Below, piece after piece: positions 56,781 through 64,000 of a DNA stretch of 64,000 nucleotides. The stretch covers positions 1 through 64,000 of the forward strand of contig NZ_JAPUVI010000043.1 of assembly GCF_029255285.1 (NCBI RefSeq), given 5' to 3'. The DNA is from Accumulibacter sp. (GTDB taxonomy: Bacteria; Pseudomonadota; Gammaproteobacteria; Burkholderiales; Rhodocyclaceae). Made by a program: the position numbers and the translations under genes. Below the pieces are notes generated by a model. That model ran no database searches. It saw nothing but the letters and a program-made list of their open reading frames with translations, and was not told the origin of the DNA. Numbering within the stretch: the stretch's first letter is position 1; each line of letters begins with the position of its first letter.

Positions 56781-59700
56781 TCACTCGCCCTGATCGAGCG
56801 CCATCAACCCGGCATTGCCGCCGGCTGCCGTGGTGTCGACCGAAATCGTGCGTTCGCTGGCAAAACGGTACAGATAGTGCGGGCCGCCGGCTTTCGGCCC
56901 GGTTCCCGAAAGGCCTTCGCCGCCAAACGGCTGGACGCCGACGACGGCGCCGATGATGTTGCGGTTGACATAGGTGTTGCCGACGTGCAGGCGGCGCGTG
57001 ATACGCTGTATCGTTTCGTCGATGCGGCTGTGGATGCCCAGCGTCAGTCCGTAGCCGGTTGCCGCGATGGCGGCGCAGACCTGGTCGAGATCTTCGGCGC
57101 GCCAGCGGATGACGTGCAGGATGGGGCCGAAGACTTCGCGCTCGAGGCGCGACAGGCTGTCGATTTCGTAGGCCCGCGGGGCGAAGAACGTGCCGTGGCG
57201 CGTCGCTTCTTCGTCGACCACGCAGGTATGCAGGGGCATCGCGAAGCTGTCCAGCCAACGCGCGTGCGCTTCGAGAACCCGGCGCGCGGCGTCGTCGATC
57301 ACCGGGCCGACGTCGGTGGCGATTTCGGCCGGGTTGCCGATGCGCAGCTCCTGCATCGCGCCGGCAAGCATCTCCTCGACCTTGTCGGCGATGTCGGCCT
57401 GAACGAACAGCACGCGCAGTGCGGAGCAGCGTTGCCCGGCCGAATTGAAAGCCGAGGCGACGACATCGCGCACGATCTGTTCGGGCAGTGCCGAGGAATC
57501 GGCGATCATTGCGTTCTGGCCCCCGGTTTCCGCAATCAGCGGCACGATCGGGCCGTCTTTCTCGGCCAGTCGGCGGGCGATGAGACGAGCGACTTCGGTT
57601 GACCCGGTGAACGCGACTCCGGCGCATTGGCGTGCCGCGACCAGCGCCGCGCCGACCTGGCCGTCGCCGGGCAGAAAGGCCAGCGCATCGGCCAGGATGC
57701 CGCCAGCCTGCAGCAGTTCCACCGCCAGTGCGGCGACCAGTGGCGTCTGTTCGGCCGGCTTGGCCACGACGCAGTTGCCGGCGGCCAGTGCGGCGGCGAT
57801 CTGGCCGACGAAAATGGCGAGCGGAAAGTTCCACGGGCTGATGCACACGAAAACGCCGCGGCCGTGCAGGGAGAGGCTGTTGCGTTCGCCGGTCGGGCCG
57901 GGCAGGGGGATGGCCTGAGCGAATTTGTCGCGCGCCTGAGCCGCGTAGTAGCGGCAGAAATCGATCGCTTCGCGCACCTCGGAAACCGCGTCGGCCTGCG
58001 TCCGGCCGCCTTCGCGAACGATCAGCGCGACGAGTTCGGGCAGTCGGCCCTGCATGCGGTCGGCGGCGTGTTCCAGCGCTGCCGCACGATCGGCCGCCGG
58101 CGTGCCTTCCCAGGCCGGGAAAGCCGCTTGTGTGGCGGCCATCGCCGCGTCGACGTCGGCCAGGCTGGCGTCGATCACCTGACCCACGACGTCGCGCTGG
58201 TCCGCCGGCGAGCGTAGCGGCCGGCCGTTGCCGCCGCGTGGCCGGCCGCCGATCAGCGGTGCCGCGACGTAGCTGACGCGTGCGCTGTCTGCGATGGCTT
58301 GGCGCAGGTCTTCGAGAGTGGGTTTGTCGTTCATGTCCAGTCCTTCGCTGTTGGTACGTTCGGCGCCGAAGAGGTCGCGCGGCAGGGGAATGCGAAGCTG
58401 GCGTTTCACCGCCAGGGCCGCCGCCTTGTCGACCGGATCGGCGATCAGCGCGGCGATCGGCAACGAGGCGTCGGCAATGCGATTGACGAACGACGAGTTG
58501 GCGCCGTTCTCGAGCAGACGACGCACCAGATAGGCGAGCAGATCCTCGTGGCTGCCGACCGGCGCGTAGACGCGGCAGGCGCGGCCCCACTTGTTTTCGC
58601 CGACGATCTGGTCGTACAGTTCTTCGCCCATGCCGTGCAGGCGCTGGTATTCCCATTCGTCGCTGCCGCCGGCGCTGATGGCAATTTCGGCGACCGCGGC
58701 CAGGGTGTGCGCATTGTGAGTGGCGAAGGCGGGATAGAAAGCCACTGGGTCGGCGAACAATCGCCGGGCGCACGCCAAGTAGGAAACGTCGCTCGACACC
58801 TTGCGCGTGAACACCGGATAGTCGCTCAGGCCGCGCTCCTGCGCCAGCTTGATCTCGGCGTCCCAGTAGGCGCCCTTGCACAAACGCACCATCAGCCGCC
58901 GGTCGGCACGGTGCGCCAGATCGGCGAGCCAATCGAGTACCGGCAGCGCGCGCTTCTGATAAGCCTGGACGGCGAGTCCGAGTCCGTTCCAGCCGGCCAG
59001 CTCGGGGTCGAGGGCCAGAGTCTCGACCAGGTCGAGCGAAATCTCGAGGCGATCGACTTCTTCGGCGTCGATCGTGAAGCCGACGTTGCGCGCCTTGGCG
59101 CGTAACGCCAGGGCCTTGACCGCCGGCTGCAGCTCGTGGCGAACGCGATAGTCGTTCGCCACTTCGTAGCGCGGATGCAGCGCCGAGAGCTTGATCGAGA
59201 TCGATGGTGCCTCGAAGGCCGGCCGCCCGGCCGCCGCCTTGCCGATGGCCGCGATGGCCTGGCTGTAGGACTCGAAATAGCGCAGCGCATCGGCACTGGT
59301 GCGAGCCGATTCGCCGAGCATGTCGTAGGAGTGGCGATAACCGGAAGCCTCGGCACTGCGCGCACGCTCGATTGCTTCGTGAATGTTCCGTCCCATGACG
59401 AACTGCTTGCCGAGAATGCGCATGGCGGTGGTCACCGCCTGCCGGATGACCGGTTCGCCGGCGCGCGCGACAAGGCGTTTGAGCGTGCCGCGCAAGTTGC
59501 GGTCGTCGTTGTCGAGCTTGACGATGCGGCCGGTCAGCATCAGCGCCCAGGTGCCGGCGTTGACGAAGGTGCTGTGCGACGTGCCGAGGCGCTTTTCCCA
59601 TTCGGTGCTGCCGATCTTGTCGCGAATCAGGCGATCGACGGTTTCCGCATCGGGGATGCGCAACAGCGCTTCGGCGAGGCACATCAGGACGACGCCTTCG

Positions 59701-59924
59701 CGCGACGAGAGGTCGTAGGTAGCCAGGAAGGCGTCGATGCCGCCGGTGTTCAGACGGCTGTCGCGCACTGTCTGGACCAGTGGCGTGGCGCGCTGGCGAA
59801 TGCCTTCCTGTTCGGAATGGCTGAAGCGGGCGAGTTCGATCAGTTCGTCGACGACCCGAGCTTCGTCGATGCGGAGATAGTCGCGCACACGCTGGCGCAA
59901 AGCAGTGGTATTGGCGACGTTCAT
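56781..59924 (-). CDS. putA: bifunctional proline dehydrogenase / P5C dehydrogenase
   Basis: Oxidises proline to glutamate. The 1047 residues hold a PRODH barrel (about 90-470; STFVNAGTWALMLTGR and the FAD-binding RLCKGAYWDAEIKLAQ) and an aldehyde dehydrogenase domain (about 530-1040; LIAETGGQNAMI, catalytic Cys833 in GQRCSAL, PFGGEGLSGTGPKAGG). There is no N-terminal ribbon-helix-helix, so it cannot act as its own repressor as in E. coli, and the upstream GntR protein may do that. ATG 59924 has a GGGAAGG site. It stands between livK and livHMGF on the same strand. Confidence 0.96.
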   Translation of the reverse strand: MNVANTTALRQRVRDYLRIDEARVVDELIELARFSHSEQEGIRQRATPLVQTVRDSRLNTGGIDAFLATYDLSSREGVVLMCLAEALLRIPDAETVDRLIRDKIGSTEWEKRLGTSHSTFVNAGTWALMLTGRIVKLDNDDRNLRGTLKRLVARAGEPVIRQAVTTAMRILGKQFVMGRNIHEAIERARSAEASGYRHSYDMLGESARTSADALRYFESYSQAIAAIGKAAAGRPAFEAPSISIKLSALHPRYEVANDYRVRHELQPAVKALALRAKARNVGFTIDAEEVDRLEISLDLVETLALDPELAGWNGLGLAVQAYQKRALPVLDWLADLAHRADRRLMVRLCKGAYWDAEIKLAQERGLSDYPVFTRKVSSDVSYLACARRLFADPVAFYPAFATHNAHTLAAVAEIAISAGGSDEWEYQRLHGMGEELYDQIVGENKWGRACRVYAPVGSHEDLLAYLVRRLLENGANSSFVNRIADASLPIAALIADPVDKAAALAVKRQLRIPLPRDLFGAERTNSEGLDMNDKPTLEDLRQAIADSARVSYVAAPLIGGRPRGGNGRPLRSPADQRDVVGQVIDASLADVDAAMAATQAAFPAWEGTPAADRAAALEHAADRMQGRLPELVALIVREGGRTQADAVSEVREAIDFCRYYAAQARDKFAQAIPLPGPTGERNSLSLHGRGVFVCISPWNFPLAIFVGQIAAALAAGNCVVAKPAEQTPLVAALAVELLQAGGILADALAFLPGDGQVGAALVAARQCAGVAFTGSTEVARLIARRLAEKDGPIVPLIAETGGQNAMIADSSALPEQIVRDVVASAFNSAGQRCSALRVLFVQADIADKVEEMLAGAMQELRIGNPAEIATDVGPVIDDAARRVLEAHARWLDSFAMPLHTCVVDEEATRHGTFFAPRAYEIDSLSRLEREVFGPILHVIRWRAEDLDQVCAAIAATGYGLTLGIHSRIDETIQRITRRLHVGNTYVNRNIIGAVVGVQPFGGEGLSGTGPKAGGPHYLYRFASERTISVDTTAAGGNAGLMALDQGE

Positions 59925-59981
59925 GCAGCCTTCCCATCCGGGTGGGCGTCGACACGGAGGTGTCGCGCAGGTGGTCAAGGG

Positions 59982-60041
59982 GCCCGCCAGCCGGCGGGCA
60001 TGGAGTCGCTGGCAGGCCGGGTCAAGGCGGCGCGGCCTGCC
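59982..60041 (-). terminator. two hairpins between livK and putA
   Basis: GCCCGCC-AGCC-GGCGGGC (59982-59999) is a perfect 7-bp stem with a 4-base loop. A second pair, GGCAGGCCG (60011-60019) with CGGCCTGCC (60033-60041), has a 13-base loop. No T-run follows, so these may stabilise the livK message 3' end or attenuate read-through and not stop it fully. Confidence 0.4.
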
Positions 60042-60047
60042 CGGCGA

Positions 60048-61145
60048 TCACTTCTTCACGTAGTCGTACTTGCCGTCCTTCCACTGATAGACGACGAAGG
60101 CCGGCGCTGAGCTGTTGCCGTTGGCGTCGAAGGTGAGCTTGCCGATCACGGTGTCGAAGCTGCCGCTGCGCAGCGCTTTCTCCAGGTCGGCGTACTTCGT
60201 GCTTTTGGCCTTGACGGCGGCCTGATCAAAGAGCTGGAAGGCGGCGTACGCGTAAAGGACATAGCCTTCGGGCTCGATCTTGGCGTCGTGGAACTTCTTC
60301 ACGATAGGCGCCGCGCTCGGATTCTTGCGCGCATCCGGACCGAAGGTGAACAGCACGTTGTTGGCCTGCGCGCCGGCGGCGGTCGCCAGCTCGGAGTTGG
60401 ACATCGTGTCGCCGCCCAGTACGGTCAGTTTCAGGCCGGCCTGCTGCGCCTGGCGCAGAATCAGCGCCACTTCGGTATGATAGCCGCCGAAGGCCATCAC
60501 TTCGACGCCGGCCGACTTGAGCTTGCTGACCAGGCCCGAATAGTCCTTCTCGCCGGCCGTGATCGATTCGCGCAGCGCCGGCTTGACGCCTTTGGCTTCC
60601 ATCGCCTTGGCGACCTCGTCGGCGAGTCCCTTGCCGTAGGCGCTCTTGTCGTCGACGACGGCGATCTTCTTGCCCTTGTAGTGTTCCGCCAGGTAGGCGC
60701 CGCCGACCTGGCCCTGCTGGTCGTCACGACCGGCGATGGCAAAGATGTTCTTCAGGCCGCGGTCGGTGACTTTGGGGTTGGTCGACACGGTGACCATCGG
60801 GATCTGCGCCTCGTTGTACACGTCGGATGCCGGGATGGTGGACGACGAGCACCAGTGGCCATGCATGAAAACGATTTTCTTGTTGACCATCGTGTTGGCG
60901 ACGGCGACGGCCTGTTTCGGGTCGCAGGCGTCGTCGCCGATTTCCAGTTTCAGTTTCTGGCCGAGCACGCCGCCTTTGGCGTTGATGTCGGCGATGGCCA
61001 TCTCGGCGCCTTTCTTGATCTGGTCGCCCGCCGAGGCGTACTGACCGGTCATCGGGCCGGCGATGGCGACCGGATGATCGGCCCAGGCGCTTGTCGTGGC
61101 CAGGGCGAGCAGGCTGAGGCTGGCGGCCAGGATAGGTTTGCTCAT
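60048..61145 (-). CDS. livK: amino-acid ABC transporter substrate-binding protein (LivJ/LivK type)
   Basis: A 365-residue periplasmic type I binding protein. The signal peptide is residues 1-22 (cleavage after AWA). GPMTGQYASAGDQIKKGAEMAIADINAKGG and DDACDPKQAVAVANTMV are LIV-family signatures. The ligand cannot be told from sequence; its link to putA suggests proline or a similar neutral amino acid. A strong AAAGGAGG site lies in the end of gntR, whose stop overlaps its ATG (ATGA). Confidence 0.95.
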   Translation of the reverse strand: MSKPILAASLSLLALATTSAWADHPVAIAGPMTGQYASAGDQIKKGAEMAIADINAKGGVLGQKLKLEIGDDACDPKQAVAVANTMVNKKIVFMHGHWCSSSTIPASDVYNEAQIPMVTVSTNPKVTDRGLKNIFAIAGRDDQQGQVGGAYLAEHYKGKKIAVVDDKSAYGKGLADEVAKAMEAKGVKPALRESITAGEKDYSGLVSKLKSAGVEVMAFGGYHTEVALILRQAQQAGLKLTVLGGDTMSNSELATAAGAQANNVLFTFGPDARKNPSAAPIVKKFHDAKIEPEGYVLYAYAAFQLFDQAAVKAKSTKYADLEKALRSGSFDTVIGKLTFDANGNSSAPAFVVYQWKDGKYDYVKK

Positions 61146-61834
61146 TTGTTTCCTCCTTTGCTACGGTGGTCGTTAAGGTATCTGACAAGTGACGCACCCG
61201 CATCGAGCACGTGCGCCCGAGTGAGTTCTGCCGCCGCGTCGGGGTCCCGGCGAACGAAGGCGTCGAGGATCTCGGCGTGCTCGTTCCGGGTTTTGGGCAT
61301 TTCGGTGGTAACGGACAGCAGCGCGCGCACGTAACGTTCGACCTTGTTGTAGAGCGCGCGGATTTCGGCCAGCAGGATCGGTCGTGCCGCCGCTGCGTAG
61401 AGCGTCGAATGGAACAGCCAGTTCAGTTCGCCCCAGCGCGCCGCGTCGGTGGCGACGCCGAATTCGTCGAGATGGCATCGTGCCTGCTCGATCGCCGACG
61501 GGCCGATCAGCGGCACGGCAAGCTGCGCCGCGCGCGCTTCGAGCAGGGCGCGGATCTCCATGTACTCGTCGATTTCGGCCGCCGACAACGAGGCGACGAC
61601 GGCGCCGCGGTTGCGCAGGAAAGTCACCAGTCCTTTCGCCTCGAGGTGTTTGAGTGCTTCGCGAACAGGAATCTTGCTGACATGGAAATGGGCGGCGATC
61701 TCATCCTGACGCAGCAGTTCGCCGGCTGGCAGGAGACCGTCGACGATGGCTTTCTTGAGTGTCTGCGCGACATGATCCGACGCGCTGAGGCGCGGTACTT
61801 TATGCGCAGAGATCAGTCCGAGAGCCGATGGCAT
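61142..61834 (-). CDS. GntR-family transcriptional regulator (FCD/FadR subfamily)
   Basis: A 230-residue regulator. The winged helix at about 20-80 has the GntR signature (LPAGELLRQDEIAAHFHVSKIPVREALKHLEAKGLV), followed by a helical FCD effector domain (residues 90-220, EIRALLEARAAQLA). Its stop overlaps the livK start, so it very likely controls the downstream transport and putA genes. ATG 61834 is used; the frame is open further upstream but the extra part overlaps the candidate operator and is not conserved. Confidence 0.92.
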   Translation of the reverse strand: MPSALGLISAHKVPRLSASDHVAQTLKKAIVDGLLPAGELLRQDEIAAHFHVSKIPVREALKHLEAKGLVTFLRNRGAVVASLSAAEIDEYMEIRALLEARAAQLAVPLIGPSAIEQARCHLDEFGVATDAARWGELNWLFHSTLYAAAARPILLAEIRALYNKVERYVRALLSVTTEMPKTRNEHAEILDAFVRRDPDAAAELTRAHVLDAGASLVRYLNDHRSKGGNK

Positions 61835-61855
61835 GGTCGATCGCGAATCCCTATT

Positions 61856-61865
61856 TCGTATACGA
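61856..61865. promoter_or_regulatory. palindromic candidate GntR operator TCGTATACGA
   Basis: A perfect 10-base palindrome, in an AT-rich patch that stands out in this GC-rich DNA, lies 22 bases upstream of the gntR start. FadR/FCD-type GntR proteins often bind T-n-GT-n-AC-n-A sites like this one. Autoregulation is inferred. Confidence 0.6.
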
Positions 61866-62001
61866 TATAAGGTTGAGGCGGCGAAGATACAGACAGATTT
61901 CGCGACATGCAAGCTGCGGTGCACCATTCTTTGCCGCCTGCGCTGCCAAGGGCTCGCGGAAGCCGGAGCAGAGCGCCCGCTTCCTGTAGAATCGCTGCCG
62001 C

Positions 62002-64000
62002 ATGAACACGATCAACCAGGTGGCACGGCCCGGCGCCGCGCGGAATCTCTTCTCGTTCAACCAGGTGGCACGGCCCGGCGCCGCGCGGAATCTCTTCTCG
62101 TACCGCAAGTACTGGGCTCATCGCTTCGGCACGGCGCCTTTCCTGCCGATGTCGCGCGCCGAAATGGATGCCCTCGGCTGGAACGCTTGCGACATCATCC
62201 TGGTCACCGGCGACGCCTATGTCGATCACCCGAGCTTCGGCATGGCGCTGATCGGCCGCCTGCTCGAGGCGCAGGGTTTTCGCGTCGGCATCATTAGCCA
62301 GCCCGACTGGCGGTCGGCAGCGGACTTTCGCGCTCTTGGCCGGCCGCAGCTTTTTTTCGGCGTGACGGCCGGCAACATGGATTCGATGGTCAATCGCTAC
62401 ACGGCGGAGCGCAAGCCGCGTTCGGACGACGCCTATACGCCCAACGGCGAACCGAACCGGCGGCCCGACCGCGCGGTCGTCGTCTATGCACAGCGCTGCC
62501 GCGAGGCTTTTCCCGGGGCTGGCGTGGTGATCGGCTCGATCGAAGCCAGCCTGCGCCGCATCGCGCATTACGACTACTGGTCGGACAAGGTGCGCCGCTC
62601 GGTCCTGCCCGATTCGAAGGCCGATCTGCTGATCTTCGGCAACGCCGAACGGGCGATCGTCGAGCTGGCGCATCGCCTGGCCGCCGGCGAGGCGATGGCC
62701 GAGATTCGCGACCTGCGCGGCACGGCCTTCATGGTTCCGCACGCCTGGCTGCCGGGCGGCGATTGGGCCGAGGTCGATTCGACCGCGGTCGATACGCCCG
62801 GACCTCTGGTCCGTCACCCCGATCCCTATGCGGCGAGCCCGCACGACACCCAGGCCGGCGCGGCTTGCGGTGGTCCGCCCGCCGGCGCCGAGGCGGACCA
62901 CCGGGCGCCGCGCACCCAGGTCGTTCGTACTCCCTTGCAGTGGCACCAGCGGATGCCCCGGCTCGATCGCGCACGCACGGTGATTCGCTTGCCTTCGTAC
63001 GAGCAGGTGGCCGCCGACCCGGTGCTTTATGCGCACGCCTCGCGTACTTTTCACATCGAATCGAATCCCGGTAATGCGCGAGCGCTGGTGCAGGCGCACG
63101 GCGAGCGCGACGTGTGGCTCAACCCTCCGCCCATTCCGCTGTCGACGCCGGAGATCGACGGCGTGTTCGCCGCGCCCTTCCAGCGTCGACCGCATCCGTC
63201 GTACGGCGCGGCGAAGATTCCGGCTTTCGAAATGATCCGCTTCTCGGTCAACATCATGCGTGGCTGCTTCGGCGGCTGTACCTTCTGCTCGATCACCGAA
63301 CACGAGGGGCGAATCATCCAGAGCCGCTCCGAGCAGTCGGTCCTGCGCGAAATCGAGGAAATCCGAGACAAGACCCCAGGCTTCACCGGCGTCATTTCCG
63401 ATCTCGGTGGCCCGACGGCCAACATGTACCGCTTGGCGTGCAAGGACGCGCGGATCGAGTCGGCGTGCCGCCGCCTGTCCTGCGTTTTTCCCGGCATCTG
63501 CGAGAACCTCGATACCGACCACACGCCGCTGCGCCAGCTCTACCGCCAGGCGCGGGCCGTACGGGGAGTGAAGAAGGTGCTGATCAGTTCCGGTCTGCGC
63601 TACGACCTGGCAGTACGCGATCCGCATTACGTGCGGGAACTGGTGACCCACCACGTCGGCGGTTATCTCAAGATCGCTCCGGAGCATACCGAGGAGGGGC
63701 CGCTGGCCCATATGATGAAGCCCGGGATGGCGTCCTACGAGCAGTTCCGGGCAATGTTCGAGAAGTTCTCGAAAGAGGCCGGCAAGGAGCAGTACCTGAT
63801 CCCGTACTTCATCGCGGCACATCCCGGGACGACCGACGAGGACATGCTCAATCTGGCGCTTTGGCTCAAGCGCAACGGTTTTCGTCTCGACCAGGTGCAG
63901 ACCTTTCTGCCGACTCCGATGGCGATCGCCACGGCGATGTATCACACGCGCCGCAATCCGTTGCACAAGGTCGGCCGATCCTCGGCAAGCGTCGACTCCG
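62002..64000 (+). CDS. ygiQ: YgiQ family radical SAM protein (UPF0313), partial at right edge
   Basis: 666 codons are present and no stop is reached before the window ends. [42 protein letters not shown] and [22 protein letters not shown] match YgiQ. The radical SAM cluster motif is CFGGCTFC (C-x3-C-x2-C) in [19 protein letters not shown], so it should bind a [4Fe-4S] cluster and cleave SAM; the substrate is unknown. The N-terminus carries an exact duplication of 15 codons, giving ARNLFSF and ARNLFSY twice. No ribosome-binding site is obvious before ATG 62002. Confidence 0.95.
   Translation, partial: MNTINQVARPGAARNLFSFNQVARPGAARNLFSYRKYWAHRFGTAPFLPMSRAEMDALGWNACDIILVTGDAYVDHPSFGMALIGRLLEAQGFRVGIISQPDWRSAADFRALGRPQLFFGVTAGNMDSMVNRYTAERKPRSDDAYTPNGEPNRRPDRAVVVYAQRCREAFPGAGVVIGSIEASLRRIAHYDYWSDKVRRSVLPDSKADLLIFGNAERAIVELAHRLAAGEAMAEIRDLRGTAFMVPHAWLPGGDWAEVDSTAVDTPGPLVRHPDPYAASPHDTQAGAACGGPPAGAEADHRAPRTQVVRTPLQWHQRMPRLDRARTVIRLPSYEQVAADPVLYAHASRTFHIESNPGNARALVQAHGERDVWLNPPPIPLSTPEIDGVFAAPFQRRPHPSYGAAKIPAFEMIRFSVNIMRGCFGGCTFCSITEHEGRIIQSRSEQSVLREIEEIRDKTPGFTGVISDLGGPTANMYRLACKDARIESACRRLSCVFPGICENLDTDHTPLRQLYRQARAVRGVKKVLISSGLRYDLAVRDPHYVRELVTHHVGGYLKIAPEHTEEGPLAHMMKPGMASYEQFRAMFEKFSKEAGKEQYLIPYFIAAHPGTTDEDMLNLALWLKRNGFRLDQVQTFLPTPMAIATAMYHTRRNPLHKVGRSSASVDS
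62012..62101 (+). repeat. exact 45-bp tandem duplication inside ygiQ
   Basis: Two identical 45-base copies lie head to tail (62012-62056 and 62057-62101), 15 codons each, in frame. They encode the N-terminal segment [14 protein letters not shown] twice. E. coli YgiQ has only one LFS block before the KYW/QYW segment, so the extra copy is lineage-specific or recent; a zero-mismatch repeat points to recent origin or an assembly artefact. Confidence 0.9.

Noticed and set aside
55663-59955. single 1430-codon frame that would join the livH frame with the region opposite a shifted putA reading
   Set aside because: Only its last 304 codons are the livH gene; the preceding part is putA read out of frame.

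Overview
The window is GC-rich, densely coded DNA of a betaproteobacterium. The gene neighbourhoods guaB-guaA, ratA-rnfH/smpB, panB-panC/panD, pcnB-folK and hda/purM are typical of Betaproteobacteria. Together with the very high GC, the many sensor kinases and glycogen-binding modules they fit Rhodocyclales, possibly an Accumulibacter-like organism. That assignment is an inference from gene content. No rRNA, tRNA or CRISPR array was seen.

Layout. 1-317: one end of an IS66-family insertion sequence sits inside a decayed tyrosine-recombinase gene. 576-14830: housekeeping genes for guanine nucleotide synthesis (guaB, guaA), ribosome rescue and the ratA-rnfH pair, pantothenate and folate synthesis (panB, panC, panD, folK), RNA polyadenylation (pcnB), replication control (hda) and purine synthesis (purM), with small envelope proteins between them. 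15193-19427: a two-gene RND efflux system. 19450-26652: a minus-strand set with a Kef-type K+/H+ antiporter, its KefF-like flavoprotein, a three-module membrane redox protein, a lone cyclic-nucleotide-binding domain and a double-FHA protein with a type VI-like C-terminus. Facing it, 26978-30155 encodes two unusual cytosolic proteins: a nuclease/phosphatase-fold enzyme with two glycogen-binding (CBM21-like) modules and a phospholipase D-like protein. 30194-43700 returns to metabolism: pyk, an LplT-like transporter, a LysR regulator, alr, radA, gcvR, an orphan FtsX-type permease, a SixA-Nudix fusion, a 52-residue membrane protein, serA and serC.

43982-51803 is a compact signalling array: three sensor kinases, two single-domain receivers and one receiver-PAS-GGDEF diguanylate cyclase, several with overlapping stop/start codons. 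51864-61834 is a minus-strand amino-acid uptake and catabolism island (gntR, livK, putA, livHMGF, eamA) with a palindromic candidate operator in front of gntR. Linking a LIV-type ABC transporter to bifunctional PutA suggests proline uptake and oxidation. The right edge carries a partial YgiQ-type radical SAM gene with an exact 45-bp in-frame tandem duplication near its start.

The best candidates for something undescribed are the glycogen-targeted EEP/PLD pair, the tri-modular redox protein with its KefC/KefF and cNMP/FHA neighbours, and the histidine phosphatase-Nudix fusion.
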